Shown piece by piece: positions 43,664 through 55,307 of a DNA stretch of 64,000 nt. Below the pieces are notes generated by a model. The model was not told where the DNA came from and searched no databases. It saw only the letters and a program-made list of their open reading frames with translations. Numbering within the stretch: position 1 is the first letter of the stretch; each line of letters opens with the position of its first letter. The position numbers and the translations under genes were made by a program. The stretch is from positions 3,162,001-3,226,000 of the forward strand of contig JAFEVB010000002.1 in NCBI GenBank assembly GCA_032629725.1, read 5' to 3'. This DNA comes from Gremmenia infestans (lineage: Eukaryota > Ascomycota > Leotiomycetes > Helotiales > Hamatocanthoscyphaceae).

Positions 43664-45449
43664 ATGTTTGTCGTAGAGGGGATTTAGATATCGGATGTTT
43701 TATTATGTTCCGAGTTTGGATGGAGTGTTTAAAGAGGGGTAGAGATAGGTTTTCAAAGGAAGTCGTTGAATGTTTTGAACTTGCCTTTTAGAGCTATGTT
43801 ATGAGGTCTTCAAGATATTGAAGAGTTGTGCAAGAAAGGAAAAGTGTAGCAAAATGAAAACCCAGAGAAATACAGATAGCTGGAGGATATTACCCATCGC
43901 TCTACATGTGACTGGCTCACCAAATCTCTTCCCCAGGCGTGAAACATATGGTTCAGATGGCCATTTCTACTTACTGCGCACTCCAAAGCCGGACCCGGGC
44001 ATGTGAAATGAAGTGAATGATTGAGTGGAGAGGGGTAGATGTTTATGCCTAGGTCCATGCTAGTGAAGCTGGCCCTGGGGTGTTTGGGAAATTTGGGTTT
44101 GTGGAGGTAGGTAGGCTGAAGGTGGTTCTGCATGACTTGACGAGGAAAGAGGTCTGTCTGTAAAGGGGGAGGGGGGTGTAGAGAGAGCAGGAGGCATGGT
44201 ATGTGTTTAGATGTATAACGAGAGGCGTGAAATCGGGTAATAAAGGGAAGAAGGAAGAACGGTTTAAGGCAGCAGGCGGAGAAGACGTTGAATGAAGTAT
44301 TATGGTTGTACCTCCCGTCTATAAATGATCAAAAACATAATTATGCTGGAATGAAGTTGTATGATGACTTTTCTATATATCGAACGAAGTTCATATCAAG
44401 AATTCCATACTGCCATAGAATAGGTGAATACCTTACGGCAGGCAATGGATGTATAAACTACAAGCGACTTTCCACACGCCTAAAAGCACAAGAAAAACCT
44501 CTAACCAATAGATTTAGAACAAAGAGTGATATAACCGAGCTGAAAAATATACAAAATTTCCACAAGACCCAGTTCTCAAATATAACGACAGGGTAAAAGA
44601 AAATATCTTATGCAAATAACCCCGCACCCCCCCCGCCCGCACCCCCCCCGCCCGCACCCCCCCCGCCCGCACCCCCCCCGCCCGCACCCCCCCTCCCCCC
44701 CTCGCTCCCATCCCCCCCCCCAAAAAGATGTGGAACAAGGATACCATAGAGCAAGCTCAATGATAAGTGTCTTTACAGAAATCTTGAACCCGAACAACAA
44801 TTACACTTAGGTTGTATTTTGATACAGTTTTATTCAATTATATATACCCAGCCATAGGTGTTGAGAACAAAACATTTAGCCGGGGAATTTCCGAATTGAG
44901 TGTTCATTCTCCCTTGCGGAAAGGGTGAAAGATTACCCGCCTGTCCTGTCTTGATTGAGCTGTCTATGTCTGCTCGCCAGAATATTGCTAAAGCCATTTA
45001 ATATGAGACAGTCAAGCATAATCCTATGATCTCTCACTCGAGATGGAGTTCGTAATTTGATTACATTCATATTCACTCGTAAAACAAAATATACGGAGGG
45101 GTTTGGTTCATGAATGTCATTTTGCAGGCTATGCTATGACAGTATAATAGTAAAGCCCGGAACCATCTCAATGGATAGCCAGCAAATAGCAAGCCATGCA
45201 TACGAAATATAATACGAGCCAAATGATGCAATGCAATAATGTCATAATGTTGCCAAGTGTTCCCTGAAACACCTCCATGTCAAGACTTGTATACATACCA
45301 GTACTTATGTCCGAAAAAAAGCAATAAACCTCGCTATGCATATAGACGTTTGGCCCAAACGCCGATTCCAATATCAAAATTCCACCTATAACAAACGCCG
45401 CGTGATGCCACGCCGGGTCTCCATCGAATCAATTATCATAAGCGTGCAG
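43664..45449. other. Intergenic region with minisatellite
   Basis: About 1.8 kb between the PKS relic and the 3' end of the Cdc4-like gene. No ketosynthase remnant was recognised upstream of the relic. The cytosine-rich minisatellite at 44624-44721 is listed separately. The rest is AT-rich with short frames only. Confidence 0.55.
44624..44721. repeat. C-rich 15-bp minisatellite, G-quadruplex-prone on the minus strand
   Basis: Four exact tandem copies of gcaccccccccgccc (44624-44683) run into a fifth, altered copy and further poly-C tracts to about 44721. The minus strand therefore carries many runs of three or more G within short spacing, the pattern for G-quadruplex formation. A minus-strand frame through it would encode repeated VRAGG, which is a by-product of the repeat. 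Confidence 0.9.
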
Positions 45450-48400
45450 TCATGGGTCCTCATCCTCCTCGACAATCCCGGAAGACCTGTGGTCGTCGAA
45501 ACTGACTAATTTTCGTGAGCCGCGTTCGGAAGCTGGTATTCCATCTCGAGATGCACCGAAGTCGAGAACCTGGCAATAATTAGCATAAAACATGTCATCA
45601 CGGTGGGGAAACTCACCTCGACATATGTAAGATTGTCACGCTGAACAGCTGCTACACATCTTCGCTCATCGAATTTGACTTGCCAAACCCCAGTAAGATC
45701 AGTCAAGAGATCCTTGATGCATTCGCCGGTCTTCATGTTCCACATCTTCAAGGTCCTATCCGACCCCGAGATCACCTTCTGACCGTCATGCTGAAAGCAA
45801 GTAATTGCACCAGTGTGCGCAGTTAATGTACTCTTGCACTGGCCATTCTCGGGGTCCCATATTCTCAAAGTTGAGTCAGCAGCTGCCGAGACAAGACGCT
45901 CATCGCGTAAATCTAACAAACCAACGAGCGAGTTGTGGCCTTCCAAGGTGAACAAGCAAGCGCCTGTCTCGAGAGACCAGATTTTTACAAAGTTATCCAT
46001 CGAGCCGCTGATACAGCGATTGCGCTTGTGATCTAGAACAACACTGTACACCTTCATCGAATGCCCCCGCAATTGATGGATCGTCTCACCAGTTGAGATC
46101 TTCCAGACTCTAACTGTATTATCATAACTGCCACTCACAAGTGTGTCTCGATGAGCTGCAATTGCACGCACCGAATGAGTATGGCCACTTAAAGTCCGGA
46201 GAAAATAGGGACAGTCAACATCATTAGCCGGAGGCCCGGTCTGAATATAGCGCTTGGATCCCTGCTCAGGCAGCTTCCATACCCTAAGTTGAGAGTCCCG
46301 CGATCCAGTGATGATCAACGGTTTCTCTGGAACCATAATCGGCTTGCCTTTGGGGGTCTTTCCAGTCATTTCCGGCATTAGAATTTGGAGGCATCGAACG
46401 GTAGATGTGTGGCCATGGAAGACTTGCGTACACAAGCCTTTCTCAATGTCCCAAACCCGGACAGACCGATCTGTGGATCCAGAAACTAGAACATTCCCTT
46501 CGTATTGTAGAGCCCATACTCCTCCCTCATGACCCTCAAGTTTCTTTCTTAGCGCCCCTGTCTTGGTATCATAGACGTGTATGAGTGTGTCGTCGCTACC
46601 TGTGAGAATCTTGTCGTCGTCGAATTGAAGGCAAGTAATAACGTGAGCTGGGTGTGCTGGGAAAGCAAAATGATGAGGAGCTACATCATTACTCATCCAA
46701 TTACGTTGAAGCATGTAATGGCGACGATAAAGCGATTTGAATAGATGAAGCTTCCGCAAGCTAGCCAAACCAAGCTGGGGATCAGGTACAGCATGAGCAG
46801 CGGAACCCGCAGCACTCATCGGGCCTTCTGATTTGGAGAATACGGCAGCATGTGAACCTCTCGACGACTGTGCCTTTTCAGCAGACCCTGTTGCTCTCCG
46901 CTTTGCTCGATCCGAGGCTGAACCACCTGCGACTCGCTTTCTCTTCGTCGTAGAACGAACCTTTCTCACAGGTTCTTCAACCTTTACACTAGCGGTGAAG
47001 CTCGCATCGCCGTTTGATGACACAGTAGACTGAACACTTAGGTCCTGTTCCCAGCCGTCTGGGCCATGAGGATCTTGCCATCCCCAACCTTGATGAATTG
47101 CCTTCTCTAGTTCTCCGATGGGAACAGCAAAACCGTCTCGGTCAAAGAGTTCTTTCCAGCCCGTTTCGTTCGAATCAATAACATTTCTCCAATGCTTTGA
47201 GACCTGGGCGGCTTTACAAAGATCCTTATGATCCAAGAAGCCTAAGATTTGAAAGCTTAATTCCGCCGGTAATTGATCTAAAAAGTCACACTTCAGTGCG
47301 GGGCCAATAACGTCTGCTAGTGTGTGGAGAGTCTTCCTCGAGCAGCGACGCAAGAGCTGGTACATCATAAGTGTCTTCATATCATTTGGCATCGAGTCGA
47401 AGGTTTCAAGCATCGATTGACTGTCCATCAGTGAAGGTGCGCGAAACTGTCCGTGTTCTGATGACCCCCCATATTGATCTGGGAAATTTTCATAGTCTCC
47501 GAGAGTCTCTTGGCTATCATCTAGTTGTGTTGCGGGACTATCAGCAAAGACTCCATCTACGTCAGGAAGGTCAACACCAGGAAACTCGATTTGGTCGAGT
47601 TCCGCGGATGCAAATGTTGGCGATAGTCCCGGACTTGGTAAACTTGCGTTTTGAGCAGCAGCGGTATTGATAGGAGGTCGTTGCTCAGTAATATCAGCGA
47701 AATCTACACTCGTTGCTTCCAAAGGCTCGAGATCTGATTCAGCGATAGGAGGTGTAGCGACCGCATTGGCAAATGATTCTTGATGTTGGTGGTTGTCAGG
47801 TATATCACTGATTGCTTCAAAGGAGTCGTTCTGGCTGACTCCTGATTGTGGAGTATCTGAACGAAATGAGGTGGAGAAAGCTCGACTGCGGTCTATTACA
47901 GAGCTTTCTAGTTCGGACATGTCAGGAGTGGCAGGGAATGAGGCATGCTCCGTTATATGCATGCCTAATCCTTTATGTCTTGTTCGTGATTCTTCGGGCG
48001 CAGCAGAGTGGCCATTTTGGGATTGCAGATTGGTATTCTTAGGCTTTCGAAGCCTCTGAGTCGAAGAGCTTGGAGAGTTCAGCCATACCTCTGGCCCTAA
48101 TCTCGCAGACCTTCTCTCTCTAATGGAACCTAGCTTCTTACTCGGAGGTTCTGCACGCCGAAAGTTTCCATCGTTGAGCTCATTAGATTGGAGTTGGTAA
48201 TCCCGCTTATTCTCTGGGGCGATTTGCTTGTTTTCAGGAGAATCTGGAGAGCGTGTCGAAGTATCCACTCGCAAGCCCTATAGATTAAGTAGTTAGAGTT
48301 GTTCGAAAGACATTTTCTGTTTAGCGAAAGAAATGGTGTACTTACCTTGGGAGGGCTAGCTCGAAACTCATCCCCAAAGAAGCTCATACTCTGGCCGTCA

Positions 48401-48810
48401 ACATTGTAAGAAATCTTCTTGAGCTCGTCTGGGGTTGGCTTTAGAGCTAATGGATATTCCTTTGCATCAAGCATGTCGAGGCCCTTCTGCCGGAAAAGTA
48501 GGGGTGGATAAGAGCGTTTGGTTGTAGTTGTCGTAGTGACTGTTTTCGTCTCGACACACTCCGCTAGCTCTATCTGTAGTCTCGAGGTGCGACTCGACGG
48601 TGTATCATTATCTTCATCCCACTCTATCGCAACGGTTTGGCCGTGAGGGCGAGGCCGCAGAACTTCGGTGGTGTTTGTATGCATGGACTTTGGGGTCGAG
48701 GCAAAAGGACTCGGCGAAGCGTCTGAAGGGTATTTGTGCGAGGACCCTAAACTGTTGCTCTGAGTTGGGGCAGCACGTCTCTTAGAAACGGGACGTGCCG
48801 GGGGATCCAT
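45450..48810 (-). CDS. cdc4: Cdc4-like F-box/WD40 substrate receptor of SCF ubiquitin ligase
   Basis: Three exons read leftwards, 48810-48346, 48277-45617 and 45569-45450, give 1081 residues. A long disordered N-terminal half is followed by a helical dimerisation-like segment and an F-box at about residues 488-535 (LPAELSFQILGFLDHKDL, then VSKHWRNVI). A basic linker and seven or eight WD40 repeats from about 696 follow. The repeats are textbook, for example ILTGSDDTLIHVYD, VLVSGSTDRSVRVWD and LVSGSYDNTVRVWK. The order F-box, then WD40, with these repeats matches yeast Cdc4/human FBXW7, which deliver phosphorylated cell-cycle regulators to the SCF complex. Met30/sconB-type proteins are the alternative, but the long N-terminus and repeat wording favour Cdc4. 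The last 40 residues come from a small third exon rich in acidic residues. Confidence 0.9.
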
Positions 48811-50547
48811 GATGTGTAAGGTGCTGTTGCAAGGTCGTGCTTTGGAGGTGTGCGTCCGGGGCTATGTCGTCCTGCCCCTCTCTTTTGAATAGAACGCGTT
48901 CCTGACACGAACGAGGACCACCAACACAACGCGTGCAAAGCACAAAGCTTCTCTCGTCCACCGATATATTACAGGTATGCCAGTAACACCATAGCAAAAC
49001 GACCGAGTTCGTTCAAAGACAGCGTAGGAGGGTAGGAGAGAGAAGGAGGAGTGGCGTAGGAGTGGGCGCGAGGGCAGCAGAATTCAACCGAGAACAGATG
49101 CGAAATGCCGGATTTCGAAGGAGGTTGGGATGTACAGTACAGTACAGTACAGTATCGAACCCTTTCTACAAAGTGCAGGAAGTCTCAAAGCAAAGGGCTG
49201 GGGCGAAGAAGAGGAGAAAAGCGGAGTGGAGTACTTGTAAAATAGAGGGACAAGAGGATTGACTGACGGTGAGTTAAGGGAACGAGTATTGACCAAAGGT
49301 TGTCAGTCAGCACTTGGCACGCCGCTTCCGAGTTTAGCGGCAACCGCCAGGCAAATTCTTTACAGTACGACATCCCATCCAATCCCATTCCCTCTCACCT
49401 CATATATTGGCTTACATTTTCACCTTGATTACATTTGCTGTAATAAGAATACATTCGCCTGGAATCAGAAACACCGAGAATATCGTATGTATACCAGTGG
49501 GACAGCAGGATATCTGTGAAAGGCATTTGGGGCTTATATTAAGACCTAACTGGACGTCGCGGGATAAAGGCTATGGATGTATATTTATAGGTAGGTACTT
49601 TGGGCAGGTAATCAAAGGTATTCGAGAACTTCCGGAAAGTGGAGATAGATACAGTTCATGGTTAATGGTTTGACTATGGTACTGCTAGAAGCCTTGGGTC
49701 AGATGCTTCTTTGAAGAGGGAAGAAAGAAAGTGGCGCGTATGTTAAGATATCAAGGTTTACTGCCTCTAAAAAATACGATATGCTGGGAAAACATATCTG
49801 GTATGTAGAGTATCTTCTTTTTGTAATCTCTGCCTTCTACACTGAATTGATTGCTTGCCCGCCACCTATCTGCATTACCGGTGTTGCTTGTGTGAGGTTT
49901 TATCAGGCGTGTATCATTAAGCAATGAAGCCTATATATTCCATGTCAAGTTGTATACATACTTTGGATAAGGCTACTCGGTAAGTCCTGCACGTATAGTG
50001 AAGGCGGTATTTGTTGGCCCCGTTGGTTCTTTTCTTCCCGTGAGGATCCGTTATGTTGAATTTGGCGATCCACTGGGTTTCTAGGCATATTACGACCATG
50101 GCCTGTTGTCATCTTAAACACCTTTGTTAATAAGTTAGGTGTTCCGGCTGCACCTGTTGTACTTGCTTTGCGGTCGAGGTTGTGCCTTCTTCTGCTGATG
50201 ATAATGATGTTTCCCTAAACGGCAGTCGCGCTACCTCGACAAACTCCCCCCTTCCCATCCCTTCCCATCCATGTCCCACGCTCCAACACTCTTCAGATAT
50301 TCATCACCGCATGGGCTAGATCCTTATCGGCAAATCATTGTGGAGTGCCACTAGTATCACACTGTCTACTCACCAGAGAAAGAGTTCCTTAAAGCTTCTG
50401 GCGGCGTTAAGACGCATGTACCTCCTGTGCCCTTTCCACGCTTTGTCCTTTTTTATCCCTTTTTCCTCCTTTGGTCATACGCACCGCCATCAACCTACAA
50501 GCCCATCTTGGCCGGTATATTTGCTATATACCTGCACTATCCCTACG
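48811..50547. other. Divergent intergenic region
   Basis: 1.7 kb between the start codons of the Cdc4-like gene (minus) and the Hop1 gene (plus). It holds both promoters. A tacag microsatellite lies at 49132-49153. Frames are short and lack motifs. The block 50230-50280 is pyrimidine-rich, as in many fungal leaders. Confidence 0.55.
49132..49153. repeat. tacag microsatellite
   Basis: Just over four tandem copies of tacag, about 340 bp upstream of the Cdc4-like start codon. No role is evident. Confidence 0.8.
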
Positions 50548-52999
50548 ATGCCTCCGTGGACCCCGTCGGCTTCTGGTCGCGGTCGAGGTCGTAGACGTGG
50601 TCGTGGCAACCATCATCACGTTCCTCAATCTTCCCCCCAGCCGCTCAACGCTCAGCCAGTCATTTACCAACCTACAAGCAAGACTGTCTTCACCCGATCC
50701 TATAGTACCGAACTTGTCAAAATGGCAGTCACTGCTACGGTAAGTTTCCTCGCCCATCCGAATTGCTCTTAGAACTCACGTTCCTCTCTACCTAGATCAG
50801 CGATATCTTCTATCATCGGTGAGTTTCATATACCATTGCTCCCTTTGGGTTTGACTTTCAAACTCACCACAAGAGCAGGCGCGTGTTCCCACATCTCGAA
50901 TGGGACCAGCGTACATTCGATCCTGCAGACCCAACCAGCTGCGACTACGACGCGTTCAAAAAGGGCCCCCGGAGTAAAGAGCCCGTTGGCTTCGAGCCAA
51001 GCGATCAAGTGCTTAACTTTAACATCCTGCCGCGTGGTAAACATGACGCTGTAGACAAGATACTTGATTGGCTGGTATGCTTGTATTATTATCACTCTAA
51101 ACCTGATCTAACCATACACAGGAGATCGGTGTCAAAGATGCTCTAGAAAAGGAGTTCCTGTCAAAGCTAGAGCTTGCCTTCCACGACAATGATGGAGAAC
51201 AAGTATCAGATGCAAATCTCATAGAGCATTACGCAATGGCATTTACATATGGACATGGCGGAGGTGTCACCACGATTAGGACCGAAAATAGCACGCAAGA
51301 AGCTACATCCGCTACGGTACGAGATGCTAGGGAAGACGCCTTGAAACTCATGGAGGGCGTTTCCCAGCATGTGCACAAGGCTGCCAGGAAAGAACTCCTG
51401 CCGCTGCCGAGTAAGCCAATCTACGGGTATCATTATCTAAGTCTTGCTGACGTGTATGACAGGTCGTCTTCGAATAACTATGTATATAGAATTCAACGAC
51501 AGGTGCGATAAGAACTACCAGGCCGAGCTTTTTGGTCCGAGAGAAACCCCAAGCACAAGAACACCTAACACAGGCCAGGCCCCTCAGGAACTCACAATGA
51601 CGAACAATTTTCATAGGTATTTCGCCGCAGACGTCTGAAAAATGGGTGCTAATCATACAAGCGTCTCTTTCTATTTGCTTGGAGCGCCCACTGAACCCAA
51701 TACACAGAACTCACCTATCCAAAGCAACTATGTGGAGCGAGAGAACTTGGGAGATCAAGCTGGCCCAGATGAAAGCAGCTCTACAACAGTTTCCCCTAGG
51801 TCTCAAACCTCGCTTAATACCTATAGCCAAGGAGAACAAACGCAGCAGGAAGTCATGAACAATCTTCGGACGATTGTAAGCCCTTCTTATGATGATCTCA
51901 AGTTCTAGTAAACTAATATTTGTAAGGGAGAACCGAGATATCTTGATGCAGACACCCAAGATACGCTTATCCTTCAGCAAGCTCCACGCCATCTCAGAGA
52001 AGACTCATCGGCCAATGAAGCTCTCAATCGCGATCAAGCAAATGTTCGTCCCCAGCGATCCTCGGATTATACTGTTGCCAAAAAACCCGTAAAGTGCGAA
52101 TGCGACATGTTCTCAGATGAGTCAAACCTGGTAAGCATTTTCAAGTTATCGTCCTATAAACCTTGACTCATACTAGTAGATGCGATGTATTGTATGTGGT
52201 CATTTCCAGCACATGCAATGTTATGGCTACCTTGAAGCAAGAGTCCCAGATATTGAGTCGGTCTGCTACAGTTGCTTGCTTCAGATCAAGCCGGCTGCAC
52301 TTTCGGATATGAAGGATATTTGCAAGCGTAGACGTCTACTTTATCATATGCGTGAGCAAGGTGAACAGTCTATTGGAGAACTTAGTAGGATACTTGGTTG
52401 TCATCCCCACTCCATATCTTAAACCACATCTTGCTAATGACCTCTAGGTTGTGATACCGACATAGTTGTCAACATGTTAGCAAAACTCAAGGAATATGTA
52501 CAGGCCCCACAGAAAGCTACGGGAAAGAGAAGCCTCCAACACTTTGCGCAATCGAAATACACCCTTATCGCAAATGAACAGAAGCTTCGTCAAAAGTACT
52601 TCAACCCAGACCATTACATTACAGATCACGTAGTAAGCCTTTCAGCATCAGTTGATTTGATTAACTAACTATTCTTAGCTCAACGAAACACCGATGCCCG
52701 CTCCAAACTTCAGTGCTGGGTGGAGTCAGAACTCTCCAAATGAAGGCCCCATATTACGAAGAGCAAGGTCGATGCAACGAGCTGTGTCTTTGAGCGACGG
52801 TACTACGCAAGGAACTCCGAGCCCAGCATTCGACAAAAGACAGACAAGAAGCCAGCTCGGCGTTGCTGCTGCCTCATCCGTACTACTACATTCACCTGCT
52901 ATTGCAGATGTCACAAGCGGCGTAGGGAAAAAGCGTGGTGCTGTTACTGCCCTTGAAAGCAACGCTACGAAGCGGTTTTCTTTGCGCCGGCACAGATGA
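50548..52999 (+). CDS. hop1: Meiotic HORMA-domain protein Hop1
   Basis: Ten exons: 50548-50739, 50796-50818, 50879-51074, 51122-51410, 51463-51616, 51662-51875, 51927-52130, 52180-52396, 52448-52629 and 52679-52999. All are in phase and give 663 residues. The N-terminus is Arg/Gly-rich. A HORMA domain covers about 50-300 (SYSTELVKMAVTA, ISDIFYHRRVFPH, then EFNDRCDKNYQAELF). A PHD-type zinc finger follows at about 409-457 (CECDMFSDESNL, then RCIVCGHFQHMQC and CYSC), and a winged-helix-like C-terminal region (SIGELSRILGCD). HORMA plus PHD plus winged helix is the Hop1 layout. Hop1 loads on meiotic chromosome axes, promotes breaks and interhomologue repair, and is regulated by closure-motif binding and Pch2. 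Expression is expected in meiosis only. Confidence 0.9.
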
Positions 53000-55307
53000 C
53001 CGGTGACAGTTACTGAACTCATCCGCTCGCCGCCTGGTGGGAATATGCCGGACTGGAAAATCCCGTAAGACAATTCCAGCAATTCAGGCAACGTATCTTC
53101 TAGCTCAAGACCTTTGCTTCGTTGCTGCCCTTTTGCAAGAGTATGGTATGGAAATTGTGGTGGATGATATTGATGAGCTTTCTTGATTTGTGCATTAGCT
53201 ACAGAGGCCGTTTTTATATAACGCTGCTGATATTGAGCTTGGCGGCATGTTGTAGTTGCTAGTTTCTGGTATGGTGGTTCTTGCTGTCATGTAGCTCATA
53301 AATCCAATGATTCGCTTAAGTCACCACGTACAGCAGTTGGAGTATTGACTACATTAATTAAGTCCGAAGAATAGGAGTATGTGATTTCTCTCTTGAACCT
53401 CGAAATGTCCAGCAGGCCTTGAGGAGTTTGCAGTCAAAGTTGCTAAACACATCAAAAAGGTTTCGCGACAAATGTAGCCTGGAAGCGCGAAATCTCTTCA
53501 GACTGAAACAGAATTTCGAGGTCACATGGACCCCCAAAAGAAGGAGAATTCTCGGCTATGAGTATGCCTGCACTTGGATTCGCAACGATTGGTGACTGAT
53601 GGAATTTGTACCGTATCAAGATGAGTTTTGTCCAATTGCAGAGGTGGTAATCTCCACCACGACTGAAACCAAGCAACCGGTTTGGCCACGAACAAAGTGC
53701 GGCGGGTTAATCCCAAAGAAAGCAACTATTTCCTTTTAGCGGACTGAGCGTCATTGGCTTGGCAGGTCAGCGCTGTGCAAATATCCGCAACTTCCTATTT
53801 GCAAATTCCTCCTAAAGAAGAAGGATTGCCATTCAAGTTGAATCTAAATCTGAACATGAATCTGCTGCTAGTGATTTGAATCATTTATCGTAGATGTACT
53901 TGGCGGGAAAGGGGTCGGCTTTTGGAGTGGGTGCCGGAGCGGAGTGAGAAACGAGATTTATACGAGTAATGTCGTTGTATCATAAAGAAGGCTGAGGCTA
54001 AAAGGAAGAAATGAATATGAATATAATACAAACGGACGATATCATATACTTCAGTAGTATACCTAGGTATTTTACTTTACCAAGCGCAAAGGCCCAAGGG
54101 TCCTACCAGTATAAAACTGCATGGCACTTGAGCTAGAAGTTTCACCTTCAGATGATGCAGGAGTTGTGCAGTGCTGCAGTGCAAGTGCAGCAGACTGCAG
54201 TGTCGCAGTGCAGTGAGTGAGTATAGGTAAGGTAAGGTACCACCAGTACTGTAGTCTGTATGTATCTAGGCACCTATAGGCTGAAGCAAGTACCCCCTAC
54301 TATCTGCTAAATACACGGAGGTACGGAGTACTTCCCATCGGAACTTGCCATGCAACTCCTATCCTGCACAGTAGTAATACTGTATCATAAATTAAATATA
54401 TACTTCTTCTACGGAGCCTGTCCTGTATGCATGCAAGACAAGACTTCTTGTTATATTAATGATTGCCCACACCCTTGTTCTCATTCCCGAAAACTCCTGG
54501 CTTCTCGAGAATTGATTGATGCCCGCATTCAAGTCTCATCAACCTTCGTCCCGAAGATATTTCTGCGTGGCTTGCCTTGATCCACTTGAGAGATCGCAAA
54601 CCACGCGCCATTTCACAAGTCGCGCACTCATTGGCGCCCTGGTTACGTGCAGACACTAACTCCAGTACAGACCCTGGGGCAGGGGCGCAGGGCAGGGCAT
54701 GGCATGGCAGGGGTTGGATACAGTAGGGCTTCTTAATTACCTCCGTAGTCTCGTTAATCATTTCTCGTCAGGGGGGGCGCGGCTCATGGTCTGGTGCTGG
54801 TCTGGTCAGGTCAGGCTCGGATTGTCCAATTGAGATTACTTTGGGCCCGTTATTCCCCTTCGAGAAGCATGAAATATGCTCGAGCGCGCTCGATATACAG
54901 ACACTGTGTTTTTTTTTGTTCTTCTCTACTCTCTACACCAGTCCGCTGCCTATGTTGTCCTATGCGACATATTGATATAAGTCCAAGAAAACGACGGTGT
55001 GGAGGATTCCCATGAGAGAGCGACCAGCCCGTCTTCTTGAAACATCACCATCACCTGCCCTTTTCGACCCCGCTGTGTCTACTCGCGACGGAGAACCGAT
55101 GCACGAGACATCACCTCGCCCATTACCGATAATTGCCATGTCTCAGTGACGAGATCGAACTTCTACGGTTCGGTCAATTCTGCATCCTGCTACTGTATAG
55201 GTCCTCATCGGGGCCAGCAATCGAATAGTGCAATTGACATACCAGGAGCCGTTGAGGAACTCACCTTTCGAAGCCACACACCCGGCGGATTGAGACTGTT
55301 AGTAAGG
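53000..55307. other. Long intergenic region
   Basis: About 2.3 kb. The left end is the Hop1 3' UTR and the right end the leader of the next gene. A GCAGT/CTGCAG-rich block near 54161-54220 and a gggcagg/ggcat run at about 54677-54716 are low complexity. A 45-codon frame from ATG 55012 to 55149 precedes the main start at 55308 and may be a uORF or a first exon. No other gene is seen. Confidence 0.5.
54161..54220. repeat. GCAGT-rich low-complexity block
   Basis: Several GCAGT, TGCAG and CTGCAG words crowd together in about 60 bp, many of them palindromic. It could form hairpins, but no regular repeat unit exists. Confidence 0.6.

Noticed and set aside
44514..44810. Frames encoding repeated VRAGG or PHPPRP peptides
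   Set aside because: They are translations of the C-rich minisatellite in several frames, not genes.
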